NCBI RefSeq assembly: GCF_932526225.1
Contig: NC_064034.1
Span: 6,620,001-6,684,000 of the forward strand
DNA length: 64,000 bases
From: Nematostella vectensis
Lineage: Eukaryota; Cnidaria; Anthozoa; Actiniaria; Edwardsiidae
Reading direction: 5' to 3'
A program made the position numbers and the translations under genes. Of this stretch, positions 36,201-47,923 are shown piece by piece (position 1 is the stretch's first letter; each line of letters begins with the position of its first letter). The notes below the pieces were generated by a model. It was not told the origin of the DNA and ran no database searches. It worked only from the letters and a program-made list of their open reading frames with translations.

Positions 36201-39200
36201 GGTTGAGTGCCGTGTTCTGGTGTTTTTCGAGGATGTTCAGGCAGTCAGGGTGTGCCTGAAGGATGTGCTCCACGCACAGCTCCGACCCGTTGAGCGCTGC
36301 CATGTGCAGAGGTGTACGCTCGTTTTGATCGCTGAAAAAAGGACAAGAATAAGTCACGCGATACTACTGATGTCCACTCTGGTTAACACCATGGGAAAAG
36401 GCCCCAGAAAAATACTAGATCTCAAATATGCTTCACCTCTCTATGGTCGCCCCGGCTTGCAGTAGGAACTCGGTAATCTCGTCGTGTCCCTCCCCCGCCG
36501 CTAAGTGAAGAGGCGTCCGACCCTGAGCATTTTGGGAGTTGATGATGCGCACATTGCGTTTCTTGAGAAGCATCTTAACGATTTGTAACCACCCGTACCT
36601 ATATAAAATCAAAATATTTTCAAAGACACTAAACAAAAGCTCTTGTAATAATTAACGAGTTTTGAAAGCTACAGTTTGCCGCATGAAGCAAGGGTACAAC
36701 GTAGCAAAACCTTGATGTTAACTAATGCGTTATTTTGTGATTTGACTCTGGGAAATCATAATATAAGTTCAACTTGTATGTGTGTAGTGAAAGGCGATGG
36801 CTTAGTAATATTGATATAACGTCATGTATGGACTATTCTAGAATTTTCTTGGACGCGATGAGTAGGGAAATTCTGGCTTGAAAAATAGATAAATGTGACG
36901 TCATGCATAGAATAATATATCGAGAAGTCCTTACTTGGACGCTATGTGAAGGGGTGTGTCCTGTGAATCGGATTTCACAGTAGCCGCCTCTTTATTCTTG
37001 GATACAAACAGGGAAACAACCTGAAAATCAAAACACAAAGCCACCATTAGGATAGTCCTTGGGTTGGACCAGTTTTAGCACGACTTCTGCACTCACTGTG
37101 CATGTGTAGTACTGATGTCGCCCTTACTAAATTCGTCCGCGACAAGTCGACCAAATTTTGGTTAAAATGGTTCTTTGACCACACTAGACTCTATTCCAAT
37201 GGACCCTATTCTTCCTAGAATCTAACTAGCTGCTACATTAAAGATAAAAGTGCTGCACTAGTTATCCAGAATATCTAATGTAGAACCAACAAAATATTTG
37301 TTGAGGATTTGCCGGTGTCCGCCTGCTAAGCTTTGTCATGGGCGTGTATGGCAAAAAGTCCAAATGATCGTCGTAAAACACCTATTTTGTTTCATCAACA
37401 GAGTATTATATACGCGTGCTACTAAAAGCTCAAAGAAAGTTGCAAACTACACGACAAAGCTGCTTGGTACATCACTTGCAAAGTCTGCTGGGTAACAAAC
37501 CTTCTTTCCCCCGCCGCGGGTCGCATAGTGGACTGGGGCATACCCCGTGACGTCAAGCTTCACTATCATAGGCTTTGCGGCGGGGCTCTGGTGAGAGGCA
37601 AAGAGTTAGATCTGAGATGTGATGTTTTTAACGTTATTTTCTTCTTAAAGATGACCACTGTCCTTCTGAATGCGATTGTGTTGAATCCTAGCATCCGATC
37701 CAGAAGAAAAAAAATTCTTGGGACCTAAACGAACTAACGTGAACAGCCTGACATGGATCATAAGTCACAGGAGTTTAGAGCTGGTTGTTTTAATTGTCTA
37801 CCTTTCCTAACTCTTGAGATTCTCCCCTTACCCGGCAAAGCATCTCAGCAGTTATCTCATACGGCACGGCGGCGTGGAGAGCAGACCGCTTTTCAAGGTC
37901 CACTAAGGAGATATTAGCACCTCGCTCCATCAAGACTTGGACGGTATCTGCCTGGCCTGATAACGCTGCCAGGAAGAGTGGGGTACGACACTTCTGGTCA
38001 AGAGGATCCACGGTCGCACCCTAACGAATTCATCACAAATACACTTTAAATACCCTGCCAATGCGTGGCAAATTCACTAGAAGAACTACAATACAGAAAC
38101 ATTCAGGTCACGCCCCTACTGGTAGTTTCCTTATAATTTTAAAAAATATTGGGGGTTCACGTGCCCCCAGTGCCCCATCCCTTTATTGCAACAGAACAAA
38201 AGGAAAGTCATTAAGTACCTACGCTCCCTTTTTGTAAATACCGTATACCTGCTCTAGCTGGAAAGCCACGACAGGCGTATGTCCAAAAGAGGCCGCTTTA
38301 TGAAGGGGCGTAGCTCCCTCGCTATCGACCAAGTTCGCTTTACACAGGTCCTTGTCCTCGCCGGCTAATAGCTGTACTATCTCCAGTGAGCCTTGAGAGC
38401 ACGCTAGATGGAACGCTGTACCCCCATCGCTCTCCTGAAACAGATAAACGTAAGACTAAAAGTCGTAATGACGTAAACGTGAGCTCATGAAGAGAAGGGA
38501 TTCCGTGAAACACCCTTTGACCAATTCCATTTGCGACACGCTTGTATTTGACCGGTATTTCCCCTTTTTGATCTGCTTGTGTTTGCAGTGCTTGTTCAAT
38601 TCCGTAGCAGGCCTCGAAATGAATTGCGTCACTTCCTTATCATCTTTTTAAATTATCGGGAGGGGGGCACGTGCCCCATGTGCTCTACCCCCTGCTGAGG
38701 CCCTGTTGTAAGTGAGAACCAGTACATTTTTTTTAACAAAGCGTTGGGTAGGATCTTACCTTAGTCTGCCTAATGTTGGCTCCCGCTCGCAGACATATCG
38801 CAACAATCTACAGACAAAAGCGTGTGAAAGATTCAATGAGTGCTAAAAAAGACGCATGAATTAGAAGAAAAAGATCATTTAGCAGAATGCCTAAAGGCCC
38901 TGTCACACGTGCGTTTTTTTCTCTTGCGACCTGTTTCGCAAAAAACTGTTGCAGGTCGCACGCGCATTTTTTTGCGTGTGACACCCCTTTGCAACTTGTT
39001 TTGCATTTCTCAAAGTCGCACGAAAAGTAGAACGCTCTTCTACTTTCTGCAACAAATTGTTTCAAGTCGCAGGAAAAACTTCACGTGTGACAGGGCGCGT
39101 GCGACCTGCAACAATTTTTTTGCGAGATAAGTTGCAGCCGAGAAATCTACGTGTGACAAGGCCTTAAGTTAACTTGAAGGCAACTTGCGTACCGGTAGAA

Positions 39201-42200
39201 TGCCGCTGTCTACTGCTAAATGCAGTAGCGTGGTTCCGTCCTGGTCCACATAGTAAAGGATGTCCTCAAGTGGTATCTCCTTTTCTTTGGCTGCAGAAAT
39301 AATTCAGTTATCGGACAGCTCGTATTCGCCATTCTCATGTTGCGCGGGGGATTGGGTCGAGTTGAAAAGCGAACAGCATTCTGGAACGGGGACGCAAGTA
39401 GATAATTCAATGGCGGATGGAAAGTGCTAGTAAGCCAGGGGAGACCATATGCTGCACTACCGGCCCGTGTGGCGCTATTAACAGTATAGCATCAGACAAG
39501 GTCTAATATCATCTATGCATTTTTTGTGTAACAATACACTGGAAACGATGTGTGATTGTTACCTTTGCTGAGGAAGTACTCTACTGCATTGCTGGCGCCC
39601 TTGGCAACGGCGCTACTGAGGGGGGTCATCTTGTCATCAGCGGCGGCTACAACGCTGCCACCATGCTCCACCTGAAGACAAGATAGGGTTGTCTTGGCAA
39701 CCACTTATGCTACATACCAGCACTTGTTACATTACCTAAGAATACCCTACTAAAACACGCGAACATGTTTCCTTGGCAACCATTTATATTTCCTAAGACA
39801 TCGCCTATATAGAGTCGATTATCTAGACTATCAGCACTACTACTTTCATAAACACAAACTTGTCTTAAAAGTTTTAGTCAATTATCATGAGGTTGTCTAT
39901 TGCTTACCAGTTTTCGGCAGATGTTGACGTTGTCTATCTGTCCGGCGATGTGTAGAGGTGTGTAGCCATTGAAACCTTTGGCATTCGCGTCACAATTCTT
40001 CTCGGCCAGTAGTACCTAAAACAAAACGTGAATGGACATCGGTTATGCCAAACTACATAATTAGTCAACCCTCGACTGGTATGTCTTTTGATTTGCTACT
40101 ATTCGCAGGTGAACTCCAATGAGAATATTCTCCTCACCTCTGCTATCTCTTCGCATACTACTCTAGCGGCGTCATGCAAGGGGGTGTCTTGACTGGTATG
40201 TCTTTTGATTTACTACTACTCGCAAGTTATCACCAAGGAACATATTGTGCTTACCTCTACTATCTCTTCGCTTTCTACTCTAGCGGCGTCGTGCAAGGGG
40301 GTGTCTCCTCTCTCGTCCTTATTTTTTATGTTTGCGCCAGCCTTTAGAAGTTGTTTCACAATCTCCACGTGTCTGCCGATGATGGCATTATGAATTGGAG
40401 TCTTGCCGAAAGAGTCCCTCAGGTTGACATCTAAGAGGGAAAACAAATATGGACTAGCCAGTGTTTTAGGCCCGTTACATTATATGACACCCTAGAAGGA
40501 AGGTATACAAAACTAAGTTTCGATAAGGACATCTGAGTTACAATGGTGACATCTAGGTATAGCTCTCTAGAGTAGAGTCAAAACTGATCTGACATGAATG
40601 GCAGGTCATGCTTGGTAAGCATGTGGCAAGGGGGGGGGGCTGTAAGAGAAGCAAAAAAGGGAAACCCTTTAGTTTTTCTAAAAAAGAAAATGTGACCACT
40701 TAAAGTTTGTGTTACCCTGGGCACAGCCCTTAGGTATGTCACGTGTCATGTAACGCAATATCGTATTCGCGTTACGCTTAAAACTCACCAACTCCCTTTC
40801 CCAGCAAGCGCTTAACCTCAGCCTCGTCTCCAGACAGAGACGCTGTGTGGAGCATCTGAAGCTTGGTGGCTTTTGCTGCTTTCTGATTGGAACAAGGGCG
40901 TTATTACGTTAGACGTGGCTAAGTCATTGTTAAACCTGTTCCAAATAAGGTTATACTCTGGGGCGAAAAATGTTTATTGTGCCAGTGACAACTGTCCCCA
41001 TTAATTAGATACTTTTCAATGGAACGCGCTGTTTTAGGTGGTATTCCGCAAATGTTGTTATAAAACCTTAGGTACATATTACTGGGTTTGGAAGGCATCC
41101 CAATAGAAAAAATTGTACTCCAATTTCCGCAAGCTTTATAAACAAACCCTAATATCTTTAAATAATATGCACCCCGATATCTCTAATTCCTGCATTTGGT
41201 ACCATCGCAAGTTAGGACCAAAAAAAATAAGGAAATGAAGCCAAGCTCAAACTTCTGGCTAGGATCTGTATTGAGCGATATGATTCGAGTAGGACAATGG
41301 GATTTTGGCTAGTTCCTAGAAGGATTAAATTGACTATCAAGATGTGCGCATAGATGAATTTAAACAAATCAAGAATTACGAATTTTATACTTTTAGAAGT
41401 CATGCATCTTTAATAGGCTTTCTCGACATACGAATAAATTAGGTTTTTAAGGTAGTGCGTCCTTTCCGTAATATCGTGAATAAATCGGTTAAAAGTAAAC
41501 CGTAAAAAGCATACACAGGAAGAAAGTAAGGCGGAAATGTTTTCTCGGAAACCTTTCTGAATCATGACTGAGAATTAGGGGCTTTGTTCACTCTTTATTA
41601 CTGTCTTTGTTTCCTTTTAATCTCGTGAGCAAAGCCCTTAAAAATGATTAAATATGATTTTATTATCATATTTCAACAATGAGGAAACATTTTTAAAGTA
41701 AAGTTTTAAAATACTAACTTGTGCTTAAGCCATAAATACACTTGAAATAGTTAATGTTCACGGCGGGGAGTCCTATAATTACACGACTTCTTTTATAGAA
41801 AAACGTCTGCATTTTAGAACGAATCAGACAAAACAATGATCAAAACAAAACAAAAACTCAGCCTCGGCATGTTCTTAGCCTTTAAAAAAAATAGATAAAA
41901 TTTCAGGCTTCAAGTTCTTACAAAAATAAGGTTCTTACTAAAAGAGTGTAGTTCGAGTCACTTCGCATAAGAGTGCCCTTAGGCGGAAAAAAAAGTTCAG
42001 GACATTGTGTGACCTTGTATGTAAACTTTTCTTTGCCAGCAAAAGCTTGTCATTGCTCTTTGATCAGATAAGGTCTTTTAAAAAGAGTTATGTAAAATGC
42101 CAGACGAGAACATAGTATCTTAACTTCATCTTGAACTTATTTCATTTATTAATCACTTATCTTTTTTAGTTAAAATTGTGTAACCGGTTTAACACTATTA

Positions 42201-42877
42201 TGATAAACTTCCACAATAGACGCCGATAACGAATACTTTTATAAGTAAACAAATCATCTCTGAACGTTTCTAAAACTTTTTCCATATAACATTTTAGCTT
42301 TGTAAATCAAGCTACTTAATGGGGCATGAGTTGGAACTTCTGAATAATGCAACCAAAATCAGCGTTGATGACATTTGAGAAAGCATATAGAGAAAACCAT
42401 GGACGGTTTAACTAATACCCTTTAAGACATTTAAATTAAAGAAATATCCTTGCATGGCATGACCTTGAAATTTTTGCATTCCTAAGCAGGCGTTGATCTC
42501 TCATTCGCTAGAATGCCTTTACCAACCTGTGCTACTCTGGACTGGGCCTTTTGAGCACCCGATTTGTCACCCACGCTTGCATTGCGGTTTAAATCCAGCT
42601 CCCCAGAGCCATCCGAATCCAACGAGAACCTACTAAACTTTCGAATTTTTTCGGAGTTCGCCGGACTAGAGGTCGTAATTGTACTAAGCGGAACGTCTGC
42701 CTTGTACATTTCTTTTCTTGATGAGGCGGATTGCGGCTTTGAGAGGAAGGACTGTTTCCCCTTGCCGTTTTTGGGACCTATCACAGGGCTCGCCATGTCT
42801 AGTAAATGGTCGTTCGCCCTTGACTCGTCCTCCTCCTCACTCTCCCCTCCCCACCACTCAGAGACGAATCTATACAT
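30240..42877 (-). CDS. TRPA1-like: TRPA1-like ankyrin-repeat cation channel
   Basis: A plasma-membrane Ca2+-permeable sensory channel (irritants, temperature). Twenty-seven coding exons from ATG 42877 (exon 1, 42527-42877) to TGA 30240-30242 total 3402 nt, 1133 residues, the usual TRPA1 length. Exon 1 encodes about 117 Ser-rich, probably disordered residues. Exons 2-12 (40882 to 36047) encode an ankyrin array with repeats such as GKTPIHNAIIGRHVEIVKQLL, GYTPLHIAGQ, CRTPLFLAALSGQ and GRTPLHLAAGEGHDEI. Exons 13-15 link to the membrane domain. Six transmembrane segments run from 34784 (WITFFLNLSIYVAFLFCFTAL) to 31725. The pore exon (31725-31898) has TLGELDMENNF, with the acidic selectivity residues of TRPA1, and S6 ends IILMNML. 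Next come IGLAVGDIDKIQ (TRP-like helix) and VELLLELESSLPSFIM. The C-terminal tail ends SWFRKR. Several introns contain tandem copies of their own donor sites. TRPA subtype is not resolved. Confidence 0.93.
31083..31241 (-). repeat. Two copies of a TRPA exon end plus donor (91-bp offset)
   Basis: The 3' end of TRPA exon 25 (encoding EYPNRKVPLRTR) and its donor GTGAGTTAACA at 31200-31205 are repeated about 91 bp into the intron (31083-31155). There the copy encodes EYPNRK...LRTR and carries a donor GTAAGTTAACA that is closer to consensus. The copy has a 5-bp insertion in a G/C-rich stretch. Confidence 0.85.
31591..31731 (-). repeat. Three degenerate copies of the TRPA pore-exon donor
   Basis: The donor of the pore exon, GCTG|GTAGGTCACGC in the minus direction (about 31714-31731), recurs at 31661-31676 (GCTGGTAGGTCACGC) and 31597-31612 (GTGGTGGGTCACGC). 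Spacing is 54 and 63 bp. Only a few exon bases are included. Confidence 0.65.
32342..32577 (-). repeat. Perfect 59-bp x 4 array carrying a TRPA donor site
   Basis: Four perfect 59-bp tandem units fill most of the TRPA intron after the exon at 32573-32633. Each unit begins, on the minus strand, with TGCAGGTATGTCACGC, so every copy contains the last exon bases and a full donor. The first copy is the real splice site. Lack of any difference between units indicates recent expansion. Unit length is not a multiple of three. Confidence 0.95.
32655..32964. mobile_element. MITE-like inverted-repeat element, 310 bp
   Basis: Terminal inverted repeats of about 75 bp start TTTATTACTGTCGAA and end TTCGACAGTAATAAA, with mismatches. 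No coding capacity. TA may be the target duplication, which would suggest a Tc1/mariner-type parent, but this is uncertain. It sits in a TRPA intron. Confidence 0.8.
33687..34148 (+). mobile_element. Truncated LINE tail in a TRPA intron
   Basis: A plus-strand frame reads LGWQSFQHRRIVSDLALFYK, followed in another frame by VWNALPQAVF. Together these are the C-terminal signature of CR1/RTE-like reverse transcriptases. The frame is broken and the 5' part is missing. The 3' end is AAAGATAAAGATTAAA, a possible short tail repeat. Antisense to the TRPA gene. Confidence 0.65.
38075..38195. repeat. Dispersed repeat family, copy 1
   Basis: Contains CAATACAGAAACATT and then AATATTGGGGGTTCACGTGCC. The same modules recur at 50523-50690; partial copies are at 38630-38705, 50995-51035 and 51655-51775. 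It is non-coding, possibly a short non-autonomous element with a near-palindromic GGGGGCACGTGCCCC core. Confidence 0.6.
38630..38705. repeat. Dispersed repeat family, partial copy 2
   Basis: Matches the TTTTTAAATTAT...GGGGGGCACGTGCCCC module of the family seen at 38075 and 50523. Lies in a TRPA intron. Confidence 0.5.
38892..39166. mobile_element. MITE-like element, 275 bp
   Basis: Inverted ends TAAAGGCCCTGTCACACGTG and CGTGTGACAAGGCCTTA bound a non-coding body with repeated GCGACCTGCAACAA-like motifs in both orientations. Lies in a TRPA intron. Superfamily not assigned. Confidence 0.75.
40074..40310 (-). repeat. 117-bp duplication of a TRPA ankyrin exon end and donor
   Basis: Copy 40191-40310 holds the true end of TRPA exon 3 (DTPLHDAARVESEEIVE, donor GTAAGC at 40249-40254). 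Copy 40074-40190 repeats it in the intron as DTPLHDAARVVCEEIAE with donor GTGAGG. The intron between has a candidate acceptor (CCAGTCAAG), so the copy could be a small cassette exon. The unit is exactly 39 codons long. Confidence 0.85.
41000..42526. other. TRPA intron 1, no other feature
   Basis: AT-rich intron between the disordered first exon and the first ankyrin exon. No gene, repeat array or element recognised. Confidence 0.5.
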
Positions 42878-43520
42878 CTTCTGTTCTCTACTAAGTGAGC
42901 CAGCTATTCCGATTGACCTGCACTTCTTTTCAGTATTGTTGACATTTCTTTGAGGTGTAAATATAAAGGGAGCCGCACAATTGGCTTGTAATAGAAAGAG
43001 CTTAACGGATTAAATTCGAGAATAAAATATACCTTGTTAATTGTCTAGAGCTTTTAATGGAAAGATATGTTCCAGTTTTTTTTAATATACAAAAAAACAT
43101 GCTTTTAGATTTATCTAGATGAAAAGTTAAGCCTCTGGCAAAGGGTTTCGACAAGCACTCGATTTTATCGAAGGGTTATGTTGATCCCCTGTGCCACCCC
43201 CATACATCCGGTTGAATCGTGTTGAACGCGAGTTGAATGGATTGCAAAGAGGTTTGCTTTTGATTGCACAGCCTTTCAATATTTCTATTGTTCTCGAGAA
43301 TATCGCAGGAAGTTGGGTCCGTTTAGCCGGGTCATGCCGATATAGCGCTATCAAAACCTAGTTATCTTGCGTGAGGACACTTATTCGTTCTTATTCGTGT
43401 AATACGCTGTAGGTAATATCTATAGGATAATTGCAATATTGTTTTTGGTAGCTGTACGGTACGCACAATTTTTGTGTGGAACTGTTTCACCTTTTTAACA
43501 TTTCAATTGACTTGTATTCT

Positions 43521-43589
43521 TTAGGCTCGATTTCCAGCTCGTTTCTGTGAGCCCGCAGAGGCCTAGCGACGGCTGGAAATCGAGCCTAA
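43521..43589. repeat. 69-bp perfect foldback
   Basis: Perfect 18-bp inverted ends, TTAGGCTCGATTTCCAGC, surround a 33-bp loop. It could be a tiny transposon remnant or a stem-loop. Non-coding. Confidence 0.8.
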
Positions 43590-43843
43590 GTATTCCTTGG
43601 CACGATAATTGTCCTATTTAAAATACTGTAAATTAAAAAATGCAGAAAGACAACTTTTCTGTCTTTTATGCACTTGGAACTCACAATTATCATTTTCACT
43701 ACGCTACGCAGGAAGCGTTTTCGTGTATTTTGAGAGAAAAGAAACCGAGAAGTTCGACGAGCGAGATTTTGACCGCGCCCCATTTTTCGCCCGATCAAAA
43801 TCTCTCTCATCGATCTTCTCGGTCGGATTCTTTTCTCTCAAAG

Positions 43844-44290
43844 TCAATCACTTACCTCTAGTATGTCTCTTGGTATCGTAATCGTGTGGGATTCTCTATC
43901 CACTCCCCCCCCTTCCCCCCCCCCCCCCCCCCCCGCCCCACATAGACACAAAGGCTTTCGCTATAGTGTTATTGACACCTGTCAATCACTTACCTCTAGT
44001 ATGTCTCTTGGTATAGTAATCGTGTGGGATTCTCCATCAACTCCCCTTCCCCCCCCCCCCCCCCCCCCCCCGCCCCACATAGACACAAAGGCTTTCGCTA
44101 TAGAGTTATTGACACCCGTCAATCACTTACCTCTAGTATGTCTCTTGGTATCGTAATCGTGTGGGATTCTACATCAACTCCCCTTCCCCTCACGCCCCAC
44201 ATAGACACAAAGGCTATTGCTACAGTGTTATTGACAGCCGTCAATCACTTACCTCTAGTATGTCTCCTGGTATCGTAATCGTGTGGGATC
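43844..44290 (-). repeat. Four tandem copies of an exon end plus donor
   Basis: Units of 138, 137 and 122 bp, the first two inflated by C20-C23 runs at 43915 and 44049. Each has, on the minus strand, about 40 bp that read SHTITIP(G/R)DILE, then a GTAAGTGATTGAC donor and about 80 bp of intron. The highest-coordinate copy (to 44290) joins a longer exon; the other three are intronic. Codons are preserved in all copies. Confidence 0.88.
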
Positions 44291-44346
44291 CTCCATCTTT
44301 CTCGTCCTTAAAAGCCATCTCTATGGGGGCATGATGTTTATCAGAG
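44253..44346 (-). CDS. Candidate alternative first exon of the TRPA gene
   Basis: Minus-strand ATG at 44318 opens 22 codons, MAFKDEKDGG through GDILE, ending in phase 0 at donor GTAAGT (44247-44252). TRPA exon 2 also starts in phase 0, so it could replace exon 1 and give a channel lacking the 117-residue N terminus. The frame stays open upstream to a TTAAAG acceptor-like site at 44347, so it could instead be an internal exon of an unknown gene. No family match. Confidence 0.35.
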
Positions 44347-44349
44347 CTT

Positions 44350-47300
44350 TAATAACAAAGAAAAGATATTAGAATACTAATAGGGTTTGATATTTTATCA
44401 CATTTGCTGACTTACTAGAGTACAAATGAAGGAACATAGGGGTCTCTTTGATAAACGGGTGAGCCGTGCTTTTCCGAATTGCTAACTTCCCCGACATTTA
44501 AAGAAGCGAATGAGCATCCTCTTCCATCCCTCCCATCTCTCCCATCCTTGTCCCTCCCATCTCATCTATTCTTTTCCATCCCTACAACTTATTTGCTCGT
44601 TATTCTCTTACCGGTTGTTGTTTCTGGGGTTGGGAAGGAGCGCGACGCTCGACACACCCTTAACCAGCTAAAAACAATCATCGATAAGAATTGAATGATA
44701 ATGATAGGGTAGGATTCAGAGGCAGATGCTCTCGAGATTGTGTGTGGGTGGTGTGGGAGGGGGAGGCAGGGGGTTAAGCAGGCAATTATAATATGCAAAA
44801 ATATGACAGGACTCGGAGATTGTTTGATTTTATAACAGAACTTATAGTCAGTATTCTAGCCATATGCGCGCACAAAGATTGAAAATGAACGCTGGAAACG
44901 TTTAAAAATGAAATGTTTAATATCCATCAGTCCATAGACAAAACACAAGCACTTAACCTGAAAAGCCAAGTTATGATTTAGCGCTTTAGAAATTTCCACA
45001 TCGATATCTTTTACAAAACAAACTGTTGTCGCACTACCGTCAAAAAACAATTTATGAGCTGCGAGCATGCCAACAAAACTGTTTGTCGGCTTTTAAGACC
45101 TGAACGAGCACAACAGCTTTTCTTAGTTTTCAAGAAGCTATTGTCACGTCTTTGCTTCTTCATCTCAGCAATTACACTTGTGACAAAAATGCTTTAAATG
45201 GTCCTTTTAAAAAACTCAATGACTCGATAGCTAAACGTCAATTAGTTGGCGTAATTGATTTGATAACAAAAACTTCAAAAGTTTCTCCGCATATTTTCTA
45301 AAAAAAGGCGCACACTCAGAAAAGTACCCTAAAAATGCTAGCTTATCACACTGCTTTTAGCTGTAACTGAGGGTTTTCCACTCTAGTTATATTTTCTATT
45401 TCTAATCTACTTCACGACGCACGCGTAAAAAGGCGGCGAAGTTCGCTGGTAGATATAACGTTGCACAGTTTGATAACAGTATTTTCACTTCATAAACGTT
45501 CCAAGATGGGCGGCTTTAACGAGCGTTTCGATAAACCCATCAGTTGGCCGCTTTAGTGTTATCAAACTATGCAATTCTTCTATTTACTTGTTAAGCCCTT
45601 CTTAAAACGATACTAAGTTGCGTGTTTTTGTGTAAAATACAATAATGACATTCCGTCTTTACCTCCATAGCACCAGTTTTTTCTACCATGACTTCTTGTC
45701 TCTGACAACTTTGCCTCGCGGTGCGAAGTTTTTGCACTTTTCAAGATTACGATTATACCGAGTAAGAACACCAGCTGGTACGGGGTACCGGTATAGGTAT
45801 TAATTACATTAGCCATTATGTAATAGGTGGATTTTTGTTGATAATAACTAAATTTGAAAGTCAAATGTCCCATCTGTTGATCTAGCGAATCAACCAGAGA
45901 TCAAGATCTATAATTAGTATTGCTATTAAATTTTTAGGTCAGCCGCGTTCCCAGGATTGGCCGAGAGGGGGGGGGGGGGGGGGGGGGGGTGCGCAGTCAT
46001 AGGTATCATATCGATAAAGCTTAGTATCTGAATATTCATTAATAAGAAATTACTCAATTTTTGGCCGCCAAGGGGGTGGTGCGCGCGCACCCTGTTGCGC
46101 TCCTGAAAGTAGATAGTGTAATTTCACAGATAAGGAAGATAATAAATACAATTTGATGCTTAGTTTCCTTGAGATTTTTTCATCCGCTTTTATCCTCGAT
46201 TAACTGGACTTTTGGAATTTTACAAAGATACGCATCACACTTTCATTGGACAGTGACAATGTCAAAATTGTTTGCAAGGCAGAGAACGCAATCCAAGCAC
46301 ACTATCAAGGCTTTAACAAAATCACGACACCTTCTTTAAATTTGTTTTGGAGAGCTTTAAACTGAAAACCACTTAAAATCTGCTAAACTGGATTGAAAAT
46401 TGGGAGCAGTTTCAGAATACCTTGCCACAATTGATCTGAAAGAAGGCATTATCAACACAATGGACGGAATTATGTGGCGGGGTATCCCGAAAGTTTAGCT
46501 GAAAATTTCCAAATATTTTTGAAAAGTCCATTTAAACATCGAAGTCTTTAAGATTTTTTCAAGGTGAAAAAGAAGTTTCGGGACCATTAAGACAGCCTTA
46601 ATTATTGATTCGGAAATCGAACACGATCATTTTTTTTTTTTTCGTCGAGCTGAATAAAACCAATCAAAACGATTCGAACCGACGTTACTGGTACTGGGTC
46701 GGTGCATTGCATACTGGCAACATACAAAATGGCCGCGCGTATTTTCGTGAAAATTCCTCGTTCAAACGTGCACGTCCAAGAAATATTTACTCAACATTGT
46801 ATTCTCGGAGCTTCCATAACTTCCATAAAAAGAAACAGCACAAGATTAATATAAAAGCTGCTTATTCAGTAACATGTTTTAAATGTTAAACAGTCTATTC
46901 TCATGAAAAATCGAGGTGCCTTGAAAAACGATGGACAATACTTAGCGCACAAAGATGGGAACAAGACAGAGGAAGACAAAAGAAAAGATTGCATGGTAGG
47001 AACACAGACAGGTGTCAAGCTTGCTACAAAATACTCACAGAGTAGTGTTTCATTGCAATGATGGCGGGACCGGAGAGGCGCCTAAGTTAGGAAAATGTGT
47101 TGGCTCCCAAAATTATTTCTTGGTGAAAAGAAGAAAATAATGATGTTCTACCTGTTTTTAATAAGGCTTAGATAATATTCACTGTCACTCGACGAAACAG
47201 CGTCCTCCATTTAATTAACCCCCCTAAGTATCATAGCAAGAAAGGTGTCATAGGGCGTGAGCATCTGCAGCATTGGCAATAGGGAACCAGTGGGGAATGT

Positions 47301-47923
47301 AGTTAGTAATTAGTGGTTATTTTCTTAGTGATTAGTGTTGACTTTTCCAGGAGGAATAGCAATCACTAAAATTTCTCTATTATTCAAAATTATCTACCAA
47401 TAAAAAGGAGAAAATAATACAAAATCATATTAATTATTTACAAATATTACAACCTAGCTTAACGATTTAGCAGTGAAGAATTAACACCATATCACAGAGA
47501 AGACTTTGAATTTTATTCATCCTCCTATATTCCTATTCTTTTCAAGACTGATAATATAGCGGCGCCCATGCCGTATTTTCTCGTATTCGTATTTTCTCGA
47601 GGGGGGGATTCGATCGGGCTCCTTCTTTCTATTTTGACTTTTGGTTTTAAAAATCCCGCACCGAGGGACCATTCTGCGCATACGCAATTCACTGCGCTTT
47701 ACGGGGATCCAAAAGGCTGAAGGGTACTTCTCATCCGTGCCCAATCCCATAGAACACTCGCGGCCATTATCTGTTCATTACCTAGCGTTTGGAAATCTAG
47801 GAAAGCAAGTAGAAAAAAAATAAGTGTTTTTTTATCCACTTTAACCCCAAACAAAAGTCCAAAGACTTTCTGAAGTGCCTTTATTCGACAAAATAAACCA
47901 TGCTTTTGGATGGTACACATAAT
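44350..47923. other. Intergenic, no supported gene
   Basis: About 3.6 kb with only short frames. It holds a CCCATC-rich stretch at 44515-44585 and a G23 run at 45967-45989. The EGF/sushi gene ends just beyond it, with an AATAAA overlapping its stop codon. Confidence 0.5.

Noticed and set aside
43863-44278. Proline-rich forward ORFs
   Set aside because: Produced by C runs and tandem exon-end copies read on the wrong strand.
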